Positions 1 to 7,835 of a stretch of 64,000 nt of DNA are shown here, one piece after another. Within the stretch, counting starts at the first letter, position 1; each line of letters starts with the position of its first letter. The notes under the pieces are model-generated. The model worked only from the letters and a program-made list of their open reading frames with translations, was not told the DNA's origin and did not search any database. The stretch lies in NCBI RefSeq assembly GCF_016236915.1, contig NZ_JAEHOK010000012.1, positions 62,001-126,000 of the forward strand, given 5' to 3'. The stretch comes from Salegentibacter maritimus (GTDB lineage Bacteria; Bacteroidota; Bacteroidia; Flavobacteriales; Flavobacteriaceae). The position numbers and the translations under genes are program-made.

Positions 1-1
1 A

Positions 2-292
2 ATGAATATTAAAACCCGTGAGGAAAATCCAAACGGTACTGGTGAAATTGAAGCACCAATTCTTTTAATAAACAAAATTAAAACCGACCTGGAAAAACTC
101 ATTAAGAAAGATCACAAAAAGATCACTTTGAGTGCGCACCCATTTATTGCAGCCTTTTTAACCAAAGGCTTTCCATCTCCCCGCTCGCAATGGTTTTTAG
201 ACCATAAGCGATGGGTGAAAATTTTACCAAGAGACGCTTACACGTATATGGAATATCATTTTCACGATAGAGAAGGAAATGAAATCCTTTAA
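2..292 (+). CDS. rng: Ribonuclease G/E family, C-terminal part (truncated by window start)
   Basis: This is the last 96 residues of an RNase E/G family endoribonuclease, which acts on structured RNAs in rRNA maturation and mRNA decay. The sequence carries the family's conserved C-terminal stretch: EAPILLINKIK, then HPFIAAFLTKGFPS, then WVKILPRDAYTYMEY. The frame is open to the window edge, so the first ATG here is internal and the true start lies upstream. The S1 and catalytic domains are outside the window. A strong hairpin terminator follows the stop codon. The assignment rests on motif recognition, and the RNase G versus RNase E choice follows what is usual in Bacteroidetes. Confidence 0.88.
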   Translation: MNIKTREENPNGTGEIEAPILLINKIKTDLEKLIKKDHKKITLSAHPFIAAFLTKGFPSPRSQWFLDHKRWVKILPRDAYTYMEYHFHDREGNEIL

Positions 293-296
293 TCTT

Positions 297-332
297 AAAA
301 ACGCCTTTCGTTAATTCGGAAGGCGTTTTTTT
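297..332 (+). terminator. Rho-independent terminator after rng
   Basis: An 11-bp stem (AAAAACGCCTT at 297-307 paired with AAGGCGTTTTT at 320-330) encloses a short loop and continues into a T run. It lies a few bases after the rng stop codon, so transcription of the upstream gene very likely ends here, before recX. Confidence 0.85.
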
Positions 333-393
333 ATGCTTGATCCTGAGAAATCAAATTTGATTCCACTACTATTAATTTTTACTTTTATAGCCT

Positions 394-401
394 TAAATTT
401 G
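394..401 (+). promoter_or_regulatory. Putative -7 promoter element for recX
   Basis: TAAATTTG matches the Bacteroidetes TAnnTTTG -7 consensus and lies 18 nt before the recX start codon. No TTTG -33 element is seen at a good distance, so this is a consensus match only. Confidence 0.35.
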
Positions 402-419
402 ATTCTTTCATTTTAAATT

Positions 420-896
420 TTGAAAACATCCCAGGAGTCATACACAATTAAAGAAGCAACCATCAAACTGATGCAGTTTTGTGCTTACCGCGATCGTTCC
501 CATAAAGAAGTTGAGGAAAAACTAAATAAAATGAATATGATTCCCGCCGCGCAAGAGCAAATTATTATACAGTTAATGCAGGAAGATTTTTTAAATGAAG
601 AACGCTTTGCCCGTAGTTTTGTAAGAGGAAAGTTCAGAATTAAAAAATGGGGAAAAATTAAAATTAAACAGGAATTGAAATTCAGGGAAATTTCTTCGCC
701 CATTATTAAAATAGCACTCACCGAAATAGAACAGGAAAAATATACCGCTACTTTATACGAACTGGCCGAAAAAAAACTCAATTTACTTAAAGAACCAGAC
801 ACTTTTAAAAAAAAACGAAAATTAGCCGATTTTCTGCTTCGCAAAGGCTATGAGAGCAATCTGGTTTATGAAGTGGTAAATGAGCTCTTAGAGTAG
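420..896 (+). CDS. recX: RecX family regulator of RecA
   Basis: A 158-aa protein of the RecX family, which binds RecA filaments and modulates recombination and SOS functions. The pattern is typical: an N-terminal helix with CAYRDRSHKEVEEKL, then LMQEDFLNEERFARSFVRGKFRIKKWGKIKIKQEL, then a repeated three-helix module ending in LADFLLRKGYESNLVYEVV. The start is TTG at 420. An in-frame TAA lies at 414-416 and the next in-frame ATG would remove 17 conserved residues, so TTG (or ATT at 417) is the credible start. It is monocistronic here, between the rng terminator and a convergent gene. Confidence 0.88.
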   Translation: MKTSQESYTIKEATIKLMQFCAYRDRSHKEVEEKLNKMNMIPAAQEQIIIQLMQEDFLNEERFARSFVRGKFRIKKWGKIKIKQELKFREISSPIIKIALTEIEQEKYTATLYELAEKKLNLLKEPDTFKKKRKLADFLLRKGYESNLVYEVVNELLE

Positions 897-944
897 CTCT
901 TATCGCCCTCACTAGTTTAGAAAACTGTAAGGTTTGTAGGTATT

Positions 945-1826
945 TTAAATCTTATTCCTTTTATGGGTTCGTTTTATGGCTTGCTCATTTTTATAATCTA
1001 TCCACTTCTGGCCTCTTAGCTTGCGCATATAGTTATCAAAATTACGCATAACCACCAGGTTATAAACCGCTTTAGAAAAATTGGTAAGCCTTCTGGGCGT
1101 AGCCCTTAAACTCATAGAAAAACCGGGCGTTACATAAGTCATTTGGTGCCAATAACCTTCGGGCATATATAAAGCCTCTCCGTGATTCAATTCGGTTACA
1201 TAACCTTTGGCCTTTTTTAAAACCGGGAATTTCTTAAAATCAGGATTATTAAAATCGATGTCTTCACGGGATATAAGTGCGTGCGGAACCTTATACAAAT
1301 ATTCCCCTTCTGAAGGAGGATAAATTATACATCGTTTTTTTCCGTGGAAATGAAAATGAAGAATATTAGCAAAATCGATGTCGTAATGCATAAACACCTT
1401 AGAGTTCTCACCACCAAAAAACAATGTAGGCAACTGTTTTATAAATCGAATTCCGAGATCGGGAAATTTAAAGTCGTTTTGTAAAACCGGTACTTCTTTT
1501 AATAAATGATAAAGAAAAATACGGTAATTGGTTGGCCCAGATTTAAGCAGCTCTATATAATTTGCCATCTTCATCTCTGTATGTGGCTCGTTGAATTTTT
1601 GTTTTGAATTAATAGGCCTGTCATCATACAACGGAACCACTTTTTCGCCCGCAACCTCGCTTATATAATCTAAATCCCACTTTTGCACAGCAGGCCAATC
1701 ATCTACTAGATGCTCTATAACCACGGGTTTTTGCGGACGTACATAATTTTCTAAAAAGTCTTTTTTAGAAATAGTTTTAAGCCTGGGTATGGCTTCCAGG
1801 TGTAAGCTCTCTTCCTTCTCCATCAT
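945..1826 (-). CDS. Cupin-like (JmjC-related) domain protein, copy 1
   Basis: A 293-aa protein of the cupin_8/JmjC-like superfamily, whose members are often Fe(II)/2-oxoglutarate oxygenases such as protein hydroxylases. It has the HxD motif (H147, D149 in MHYDID) and a distal histidine (H227 in EGYWHQM), giving an apparently intact metal triad. The N-terminal segment resembles ENYVRPQKPVVIEHLVDDWPA, common in this family. Its start codon overlaps the stop of the upstream paralogue by 4 nt (ATGA), so the pair is translationally coupled. It is the last gene of the leftward bioB-cupin-cupin transcript. The substrate is unknown; the link to biotin metabolism is positional only. Confidence 0.8.
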   Translation of the reverse strand: MMEKEESLHLEAIPRLKTISKKDFLENYVRPQKPVVIEHLVDDWPAVQKWDLDYISEVAGEKVVPLYDDRPINSKQKFNEPHTEMKMANYIELLKSGPTNYRIFLYHLLKEVPVLQNDFKFPDLGIRFIKQLPTLFFGGENSKVFMHYDIDFANILHFHFHGKKRCIIYPPSEGEYLYKVPHALISREDIDFNNPDFKKFPVLKKAKGYVTELNHGEALYMPEGYWHQMTYVTPGFSMSLRATPRRLTNFSKAVYNLVVMRNFDNYMRKLRGQKWIDYKNEQAIKRTHKRNKI

Positions 1827-2692
1827 TCAATTCCGGCACTTCTGTGCGTATTTTCAATCGCTTTTTTATTCTTGTAATCTATCCAATCCTGCCCCTTTAT
1901 CTTACGCATTAAATTATCGTAATTTCGAGTAATAAGCAAATTTTTAAGCACCTCGGCAATACGTCCCGGCTTTTGAGGCAATGACCGCAGCGTCATAGAT
2001 AAACTTGCGGTTTCATACTTAATATAATGCCACCATTTACTGGGAATATACAAGGCTTCTCCATGTTGTAAAGTAGCTTCAAAACCCTTTGCTTTGGCCA
2101 AAGCCGGATATTTTTCAAAATCTGGGGCATCCATATTTATAATCTCCATACTTACAATAGAGTGTGGAACGTGATATAAAAACTTAGTTTCAGAAGGAGG
2201 ATATAGAATCACCCTTTTTTCGCCTACAAAATTGAAATGAAAATTATTGGCAAGATCCATATCATAATGCATCACCACACTACTGCCTTCGCCTCCCACA
2301 AATAAAACAGGCAACTTTTTAAAGAATTTCACCCCAAGATCTGGATATTGAAAATCATCAATTAATTCCGGACAATTTTGCAACAGGTTAAAGAAAAACA
2401 TCCTAAGATCTGTAGGGCCTTTTTCAAGAATATCTATGTATTCGCGCATAGGGACTTTCATAGCCGGGCCATGGGAGTTTTGCCGGCCCTTTGCCGGTTT
2501 ACCATCATAAAGCGGCACTACAACATCCCCGGCTTTATCCCTAAAATAATCAAAATCCCACTTTTTTGTTGCCGGCCAATTAGATGAAAGTGCTTCAAAA
2601 ACAACCGGTTTTTCGGGTATAAAATATTCTTTCAAAAACTCTTCTTTTGAAAGGTTTTTAACCCGCGGTATGTCTTGCAGATTCAATCTCAA
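1823..2692 (-). CDS. Cupin-like (JmjC-related) domain protein, copy 2
   Basis: A 289-aa paralogue of the next gene in the transcript, sharing fold order and many motifs (EYFIPEKPVVFEALSSNWPA near the N terminus, MHYDMD, YPPSE, HGEALYIPSKWWH). The putative iron ligands are H142, D144 and H222. It starts 14 nt after the bioB stop codon and overlaps the following cupin gene by 4 nt. The tandem pair probably arose by duplication and may form a heterodimer, since related JmjC-type hydroxylases dimerise. Substrate unknown; function inferred only at the superfamily level. Confidence 0.8.
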   Translation of the reverse strand: MRLNLQDIPRVKNLSKEEFLKEYFIPEKPVVFEALSSNWPATKKWDFDYFRDKAGDVVVPLYDGKPAKGRQNSHGPAMKVPMREYIDILEKGPTDLRMFFFNLLQNCPELIDDFQYPDLGVKFFKKLPVLFVGGEGSSVVMHYDMDLANNFHFNFVGEKRVILYPPSETKFLYHVPHSIVSMEIINMDAPDFEKYPALAKAKGFEATLQHGEALYIPSKWWHYIKYETASLSMTLRSLPQKPGRIAEVLKNLLITRNYDNLMRKIKGQDWIDYKNKKAIENTHRSAGIE

Positions 2693-2706
2693 AGCTGAAT
2701 ATTGTT

Positions 2707-3798
2707 TTAAGCTTTGGCCTTAGACTTTTGTTGGGCTTCTACATTACGCTCAATAGTATGCCCGGGTCTTGACCATTTTGGTTTTTCACCTAAATTCTGA
2801 TATTTAGATTCTTCAGCTGAAACACTTTTAGGCTGCTCCTTTTTCTCAAATGCTTTCTGAGGGTTCAAACCTAAAGATTTAAACAGTTCCATATCTTCAT
2901 TTACATCGGGATTTGGCGTGGTAAGCAGTTTATCTCCGGCAAAGATCGAATTTGCCCCTGCAAAGAAACACATGGCCTGCCCTTCCCTACTCATTTGGGT
3001 TCTTCCTGCCGAAAGCCTAACTTGCGTTTCAGGCATTACAATCCTTGCAGTAGCAACCATTCGCACCATTTCCCAAATAGAAACGGGCTCCTGCTCTTCC
3101 ATAGGGGTTCCCTCAACGGGCACCAAAGCGTTAATCGGTACAGATTCCGGCTGCGGACTTAAAGTTGAAAGAGCTACCAGCATTCCTGCCCTGTCGTCTA
3201 CACTTTCCCCCATTCCTATAATTCCACCACTACAAACCGTAACGTTGGTTTTTCTAACATTCCCAATGGTATCTAACCTATCCTGGTAGCCACGGGTAGA
3301 AATCACTTCTTTATAATATTCTTCTGAAGAGTCCAGATTGTGATTGTAAGCATACAAACCGGCTTCAGCAAGACGCTGCGCCTGGTTTTCGGTAATCATT
3401 CCCAGGGTACAGCACACTTCCATATCCAGTTTATTTATGGTTCTTACCATCTCTAAAACCGAATCGAATTCTTCACCATCCTTTACGTTTCTCCAGGCAG
3501 CCCCCATACAAACCCGGGAACTTCCAGACTCCTTAGCACGTAAGGCCTGGGCTTTTACCTGGTTCACGCTCATAAGGTCGTTTCCTTCTACATTGGTATG
3601 ATACCTGGCAGCCTGCGGGCAGTACCCACAATCTTCGGGGCAACCACCGGTTTTTATCGAAAGTAAAGTTGAAACCTGAACCGTATTGGGGTCGTGGTTT
3701 TTTCTATGTACAGTAGCCGCTTCATAAAGCAGCTCCATTAAAGGTTTATTGTATATTTCTAGAATTTCTTCTTTTGTCCAGTTATGTCTTGTGGCCAT
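2707..3798 (-). CDS. bioB: Biotin synthase
   Basis: A 363-aa radical-SAM enzyme that inserts sulfur into dethiobiotin in the last step of biotin synthesis. The [4Fe-4S] motif CxxxCxxC is present as C53, C57 and C60 in GGCPEDCGYCPQA. RVCMGAAWRN, VCSGGIIGMGE and RLSAGRTQMSREGQ are also characteristic. The C-terminal tail runs about 35 residues past the usual end and is lysine- and serine-rich. The ATG at 3798 gives the conserved N terminus (HNWTKEEILEIYNKPL). It sits between a ketoacyl synthase gene and two cupin-like genes, transcribed in the same direction. Confidence 0.97.
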   Translation of the reverse strand: MATRHNWTKEEILEIYNKPLMELLYEAATVHRKNHDPNTVQVSTLLSIKTGGCPEDCGYCPQAARYHTNVEGNDLMSVNQVKAQALRAKESGSSRVCMGAAWRNVKDGEEFDSVLEMVRTINKLDMEVCCTLGMITENQAQRLAEAGLYAYNHNLDSSEEYYKEVISTRGYQDRLDTIGNVRKTNVTVCSGGIIGMGESVDDRAGMLVALSTLSPQPESVPINALVPVEGTPMEEQEPVSIWEMVRMVATARIVMPETQVRLSAGRTQMSREGQAMCFFAGANSIFAGDKLLTTPNPDVNEDMELFKSLGLNPQKAFEKKEQPKSVSAEESKYQNLGEKPKWSRPGHTIERNVEAQQKSKAKA

Positions 3799-3814
3799 AA
3801 AAATAGATTTGATT

Positions 3815-3822
3815 CAAAAATA
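3815..3822 (-). promoter_or_regulatory. Putative -7 promoter element for bioB
   Basis: On the minus strand TATTTTTG matches TAnnTTTG and lies 16 nt before the bioB ATG. It suggests bioB and the cupin genes can be transcribed independently of the ketoacyl synthase gene. No clear -33 element was found, so this is tentative. Confidence 0.3.
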
Positions 3823-3873
3823 AATAAAACTGCGCTTTAATATAGCTTCAGTATAGAAAGATTTCTAAATATA

Positions 3874-5031
3874 TTACTTTCTACTTATTAAAACGGAAAC
3901 CGCGTTTCCGCCAAAACCAACGGCATTCACTAAAATATTTTCCAGACGTGCCGGTGTCTTGCTAATTTTAGAAAATGGAACTTCAATAAATTCCTGATGC
4001 TGAAGCATTAAAGCTGCAAGTTCTATATTAAGAATTCCTGATGCAGCAAATGTATGCCCCAGCTTCCATTTATTACTGGTTATTGCGGGCGTATTTTCAC
4101 CAAAAAGGGCTTTTATAGCATTTACTTCTGAAAGGTCTCCTTTTATGGTTCCCGGCGCATGCATCACCACCGCATCAATCTTTGAAAAATCCTTTTCCCC
4201 AATGGCCATTTTCATGGCTCTTTGTAAAGATTCTCCGTTTTCAGAAATTGAAACACTATGTTTTAAAGTTTCTGTGGCATAGCCAATACCCGTAATTTTA
4301 GCGATGGCATTTTCAGAATTTTCCTTTTGAAGTGCCAAAATTCCCGAAGCCTCCCCAAGAATCATGGAATTTCGCTTTTTCCCCATATCCAGGGCACGGC
4401 AAGGGAAATCGAGGTCTTCTGAAGCATAAATTTTCATCGCTTTCATTTGGGCAATTGTAAACGCTGTTAAAGCAGCTTCACTCCCACCGGCCAGAAATTT
4501 ATTCACAAAACCCGCTTGCATCCAGGCAATGGCATTTACCACCGCATGTAACCCTGTTGAACAGGTAACACTATGTGAAAATGCAGGCCCCTTCGTTTGA
4601 AGGTCTTGCGAAACCCAGGAAGAAATATTTCCTAAAGTAGTAGAAGGGGAAGCTTGTGTAGCCGCTTTTCCGGTCTCTAAAAATTCCTGATGGTATTTTT
4701 CAAATAATCCGGTAGCACCACGGGAACTACCAATATTCACACCAATGTCCTTCTCATCTTCCCAACCTGCTTCTTTAATAGCTTTTCTAGCCGAATAGAT
4801 AGCAAACAAAACCGAGTCGTCCAGCTTTTTATAATTAAGTTTCTGGCCACGAAGCGATTTTATAGCTTCCTGTACTTGTTCCGGTAAAAAAGCCGCAAAA
4901 GCTTCGGTTTTTTCAAATTGATGCTTGGTAATAAAATGTTTTGGCTTTTTATAGTTCTCCCAAATTTCTGGCCTGGATTGACCTAGAGCAGAAACAGAAC
5001 ATAATGAAGATATATATACGGGTGATTTCAA
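3874..5031 (-). CDS. Beta-ketoacyl synthase family protein in the biotin cluster
   Basis: A KAS I/II-fold condensing enzyme of about 385 aa. The Cys-His-His triad is intact: C157 (SVTCSTGLHA), H291 (VVMHAPGT) and H326 (KLGHTFAASG), with the late glycine-rich NAVGFGGNA motif. It should perform decarboxylating Claisen condensation of acyl and malonyl thioesters. Its place between bioA and bioB suggests a role in making the pimeloyl precursor, which is an inference. The start is uncertain: no ATG exists near the N terminus. TTG at 5031 gives KSPVYISSLCS, and a TTG at 5052 would add seven residues but falls inside a TAnnTTTG-like element (5050-5057, minus strand). Confidence 0.85.
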   Translation of the reverse strand: MKSPVYISSLCSVSALGQSRPEIWENYKKPKHFITKHQFEKTEAFAAFLPEQVQEAIKSLRGQKLNYKKLDDSVLFAIYSARKAIKEAGWEDEKDIGVNIGSSRGATGLFEKYHQEFLETGKAATQASPSTTLGNISSWVSQDLQTKGPAFSHSVTCSTGLHAVVNAIAWMQAGFVNKFLAGGSEAALTAFTIAQMKAMKIYASEDLDFPCRALDMGKKRNSMILGEASGILALQKENSENAIAKITGIGYATETLKHSVSISENGESLQRAMKMAIGEKDFSKIDAVVMHAPGTIKGDLSEVNAIKALFGENTPAITSNKWKLGHTFAASGILNIELAALMLQHQEFIEVPFSKISKTPARLENILVNAVGFGGNAVSVLISRK

Positions 5032-5198
5032 AAGAAAATAATTTTTCAGCAAAAATACAGTCTACAGCACCAATCACTAAATGTTTCAGTACAAAATATT
5101 AATTGCAATCAAAAAACTACTTCGGGATATTACACCCTTTGGCAGTGCCAATAAATTTTGAAACATCATTTTAAAGCCCCACAAACTTAAATTATTCT

Positions 5199-6464
5199 TT
5201 AAATGGTATTCAACAACTTTTCAATAACCTGATAGATTTTATCCAATTCGGGTTGCGATATGGTAAAAGGCGCCAAAATATAAATGGTATTTCCAAGCGG
5301 TCTTAAAAAGACACCATTATCCATAAAATGCTTAAAAAGTTGATCTCTTAAACTACCATAACGCTCCATTTTCACATTTAAATCAAAGGCATAGATCACG
5401 CCTAGTTGACGACGATTGGTCACCCTTGGATGATCTTTTATTTTTTCATCAAAACTTTGGTGAGATTTAATAACCGATTTAATTTTTTGTTGAATTTCTT
5501 CGGAAACCAATAATTCTATTCCGGCAATGGCAGCAGCACAAGCCGGTGGATTTGCAGAATAGGTGTGCCCATGAAATAGGCCTTTTGAAATATCATTATC
5601 ATAAAAAGCATCGTAGATTTTTTGCGAACAGGTGGTTAGCCCCATAGGCAGCAAACCGGCGGTTAATGCTTTAGACAGGCACATTACATCTGGTTTATTC
5701 TGCAAATAATCTGAAGCGAAATTTTTTCCGGTTTTTCCAAAGCCGGTCATCACCTCATCGGCTACACAAACAATATCATGCTCTTTGCAAATTTTCAGGA
5801 TTTCATTTAAGCCTGCAGCGTCGTGCATTTTCATTGCTGCAGCTCCCTGCACCAAAGGTTCATAGATAAAACCTGCAATATTGTTTTCAGAAATAAGGTT
5901 TTTGAGTTTCGAAATTACTTCAGTATTATTTTCTCCCGTTGGCACCGGAATTCGCAAAACCTCAATAAAATGCTCTTCAAAGGCACCATTATACACCGAA
6001 AGCCCAGAAACAGACATAGCGCCAAAAGTGTCGCCATGAAAACCTTCTTCAAAAGCCAGCATCACATTACGATTATTTCCCTGGTTATGATGGTATTGCA
6101 AAGCCATTTTAATTCCAATCTCGGTAGCAGTAGAACCATTATCATTAAAAAACAGTTTCTGCTGATTGCCCGGCAAAATCTTAATAAGTTCTTCTGAAAG
6201 CTTTACTGCGGGCTCGTGGGTAAATCCGCTAAATACTACCTGATCCAGGTTTTGCATTTGCTCTGCAACCTTTGTGGTAATATATTCATTGCAATGCCCA
6301 TACATGGCGGTATACCAGGAAGCAATTCCATCTATAAATTCGCTTCCATCTTCAGCATAAAGTATACTTCCTTTTGCTTTTACTATTGGCAGCGCTTTAG
6401 GAGAAATTTTGTGTTGGGTTAAAGGATGCCAAAGGTGTTTTTGATCTCGGGTAACTAAATTCAT
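5199..6464 (-). CDS. bioA: Adenosylmethionine-8-amino-7-oxononanoate aminotransferase
   Basis: A 421-aa class III PLP aminotransferase that converts KAPA to DAPA using S-adenosylmethionine as amino donor. The N terminus HLWHPLTQHK and DGIASWYTAMYGH are BioA hallmarks. The PLP-contacting aspartate is in VCVADEVMTGFGKTG (D236) and the Schiff-base lysine is K265 in LSKALTAGLLPMG. Length is normal. It lies 176 nt downstream of bioD, in a gap occupied by two short palindromic repeats, and upstream of the ketoacyl synthase gene. Confidence 0.96.
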   Translation of the reverse strand: MNLVTRDQKHLWHPLTQHKISPKALPIVKAKGSILYAEDGSEFIDGIASWYTAMYGHCNEYITTKVAEQMQNLDQVVFSGFTHEPAVKLSEELIKILPGNQQKLFFNDNGSTATEIGIKMALQYHHNQGNNRNVMLAFEEGFHGDTFGAMSVSGLSVYNGAFEEHFIEVLRIPVPTGENNTEVISKLKNLISENNIAGFIYEPLVQGAAAMKMHDAAGLNEILKICKEHDIVCVADEVMTGFGKTGKNFASDYLQNKPDVMCLSKALTAGLLPMGLTTCSQKIYDAFYDNDISKGLFHGHTYSANPPACAAAIAGIELLVSEEIQQKIKSVIKSHQSFDEKIKDHPRVTNRRQLGVIYAFDLNVKMERYGSLRDQLFKHFMDNGVFLRPLGNTIYILAPFTISQPELDKIYQVIEKLLNTI

Positions 6465-6506
6465 TTTATATATTCTCAGGAGGTTATCTGGAAAAGTTTT
6501 TTAAAT

Positions 6507-6536
6507 CGTCTTTCTGAATTTATTTCAGAATCTAAG
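6507..6536. repeat. Short palindromic repeat, copy A
   Basis: The sequence around TTCTGAATTTATTTCAGAA is an imperfect palindrome flanked by CGTC on one side and TCTAAG on the other. Read on the minus strand it nearly equals the copy at 57512-57541, and shares its plan with copies at 56198 and 58770. It lies in the bioA-bioD gap. Confidence 0.6.
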
Positions 6537-6556
6537 TTGTGGTATTTAGAACTTTT

Positions 6557-6606
6557 TAGAAGCTGAAGCAAGCCCGCCAGAAAGGACGGGAAGGTTCAGG
6601 TTGACA
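6557..6606. repeat. Short palindromic repeat, copy B, with a hairpin insert
   Basis: AGAAGCTGAAGCAAG (6559-6573) and AAGGTTCAGGTTGACA (6591-6606) look like the two halves of the same repeat family. They are separated by a small hairpin, CCCGCCAGAAAGGACGGG (6573-6590). An intact copy of the same halves joined directly is at 58770-58797 on the other strand. Confidence 0.5.
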
Positions 6607-6640
6607 AAATTAGACTTTTTAAATAATCTCTACTTTTAAT

Positions 6641-7258
6641 TTATTTCAATTTCTCTCTAAATATCTCAGCGTATTCTTTAATCACATTTTGATCGAAATA
6701 AGGTTCCTGTTCTATTCTTCCAAGAATGTTTACACCACTCATTTTCTCAATAATAGATTCGGTGGTTTTATTTTCTTCACCAGAGAATATAATTCCGAAA
6801 CAGTGCAAGCCTCGCGATTTTAAAGCTTCTATAGTTAACAAAGTATGATTAATACTCCCTAAGTAATGGCGGGAAACCAGGATGATACGATCTCCGGGCA
6901 GGATTAAATCGGCTATCGTCTCTTTATCACTAATAGGTACCAATAGACCTCCGGCACCTTCAATCACAAGATTGTTTTTCGTTTCAGGCCGGGTAATATT
7001 TTCAGCATTAATTTTCACCCCATCAATTTCTGCCGCTGCGTGGGGGCTCATCGGTGTTTTTAACGCAAAGCTATTTTTATGAAAAACGGTTTTAGCATTA
7101 GAAACTAATTTTTGTACTTTATGGCTATCTGAATTATCAAGATCTCCCGCCTGAATTGGCTTCCAGTAATCGGCTTTACAGGCTTCGGTTATAATTGCAG
7201 AGGCTACTGTTTTACCAACTTCGGTGCCAATACCGGTAACAAAATAAGTATGTTTCAT
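6641..7258 (-). CDS. bioD: Dethiobiotin synthetase
   Basis: A 205-aa P-loop ATPase that closes the ureido ring of biotin by carboxylating DAPA. The Walker A motif is GIGTEVGKT near residue 10. The substrate-binding KPIQAGDLDNSDS and the VIEGAGGLLVPI motif are both present. Length fits the family (about 200-230 aa). It is transcribed between the DUF2007 gene and bioA. Confidence 0.95.
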   Translation of the reverse strand: MKHTYFVTGIGTEVGKTVASAIITEACKADYWKPIQAGDLDNSDSHKVQKLVSNAKTVFHKNSFALKTPMSPHAAAEIDGVKINAENITRPETKNNLVIEGAGGLLVPISDKETIADLILPGDRIILVSRHYLGSINHTLLTIEALKSRGLHCFGIIFSGEENKTTESIIEKMSGVNILGRIEQEPYFDQNVIKEYAEIFREKLK

Positions 7259-7330
7259 TATTTATAAATTCAATCTCTAATAAGGAATTCTTCTATCCTC
7301 AATAAGGTTTGGTATAAAACTAATTTTATA

Positions 7331-7753
7331 TCAATTTTCTTGTTCGTTTAAGCTGAAATTTTCTTCACAGTTTTCGCAGTGGTAATCGTATTTATAGTGA
7401 ATGGGCAATGCGAAGGTGAGAAATGAAAATAAAAAAGCCAAGAAAGAACGCACATCTTTAATATGCGTATAAACTTTTACACGAGCACTCTCACATTTTG
7501 GGCAAATCACAGGCCTCCCTTCATCATCCAAAGAGTAACTTTCTATCTCCTTTAAAATTGCCCGGGCGCGTTCCTCATCCTCAGTATAAACATTTAATTT
7601 TATGCCGCCAACAGCCTGACTAAACAAAGGATCTGTATCTATAAGAACCTGGTCTACTAAAAATACCTGTATTCCTTCAGATTGTAACTTTCCTTTTACA
7701 ATTTGTGCTTCAGACGAGTATTGAAACCTGGCAATATTTACAAAAGTATTCAT
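7331..7753 (-). CDS. DUF2007-type protein with a C-terminal zinc-ribbon-like segment
   Basis: A 140-aa protein. Residues 1-70 match the DUF2007 'putative signal transducing protein' pattern (FVNIARFQYSSEAQIVKGKLQSEGIQVFLVD and GGIKLNVYTEDEERARAILKE). The C-terminal part has two CxxC pairs (CPKC near residue 84, CENC near 131) separated by a hydrophobic stretch that could be a single membrane segment. It lies between bioF and bioD in the same orientation, so it may be co-transcribed with them. No biotin role is established for the family; the function is unknown. Confidence 0.8.
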   Translation of the reverse strand: MNTFVNIARFQYSSEAQIVKGKLQSEGIQVFLVDQVLIDTDPLFSQAVGGIKLNVYTEDEERARAILKEIESYSLDDEGRPVICPKCESARVKVYTHIKDVRSFLAFLFSFLTFALPIHYKYDYHCENCEENFSLNEQEN

Positions 7754-7835
7754 GTCTTTATATAGTTTATCATAAAATGAGAATCAAGCACCGGCATATA
7801 ATTAATCCTGTTACAGCGAATTTCAGGATTCAATA

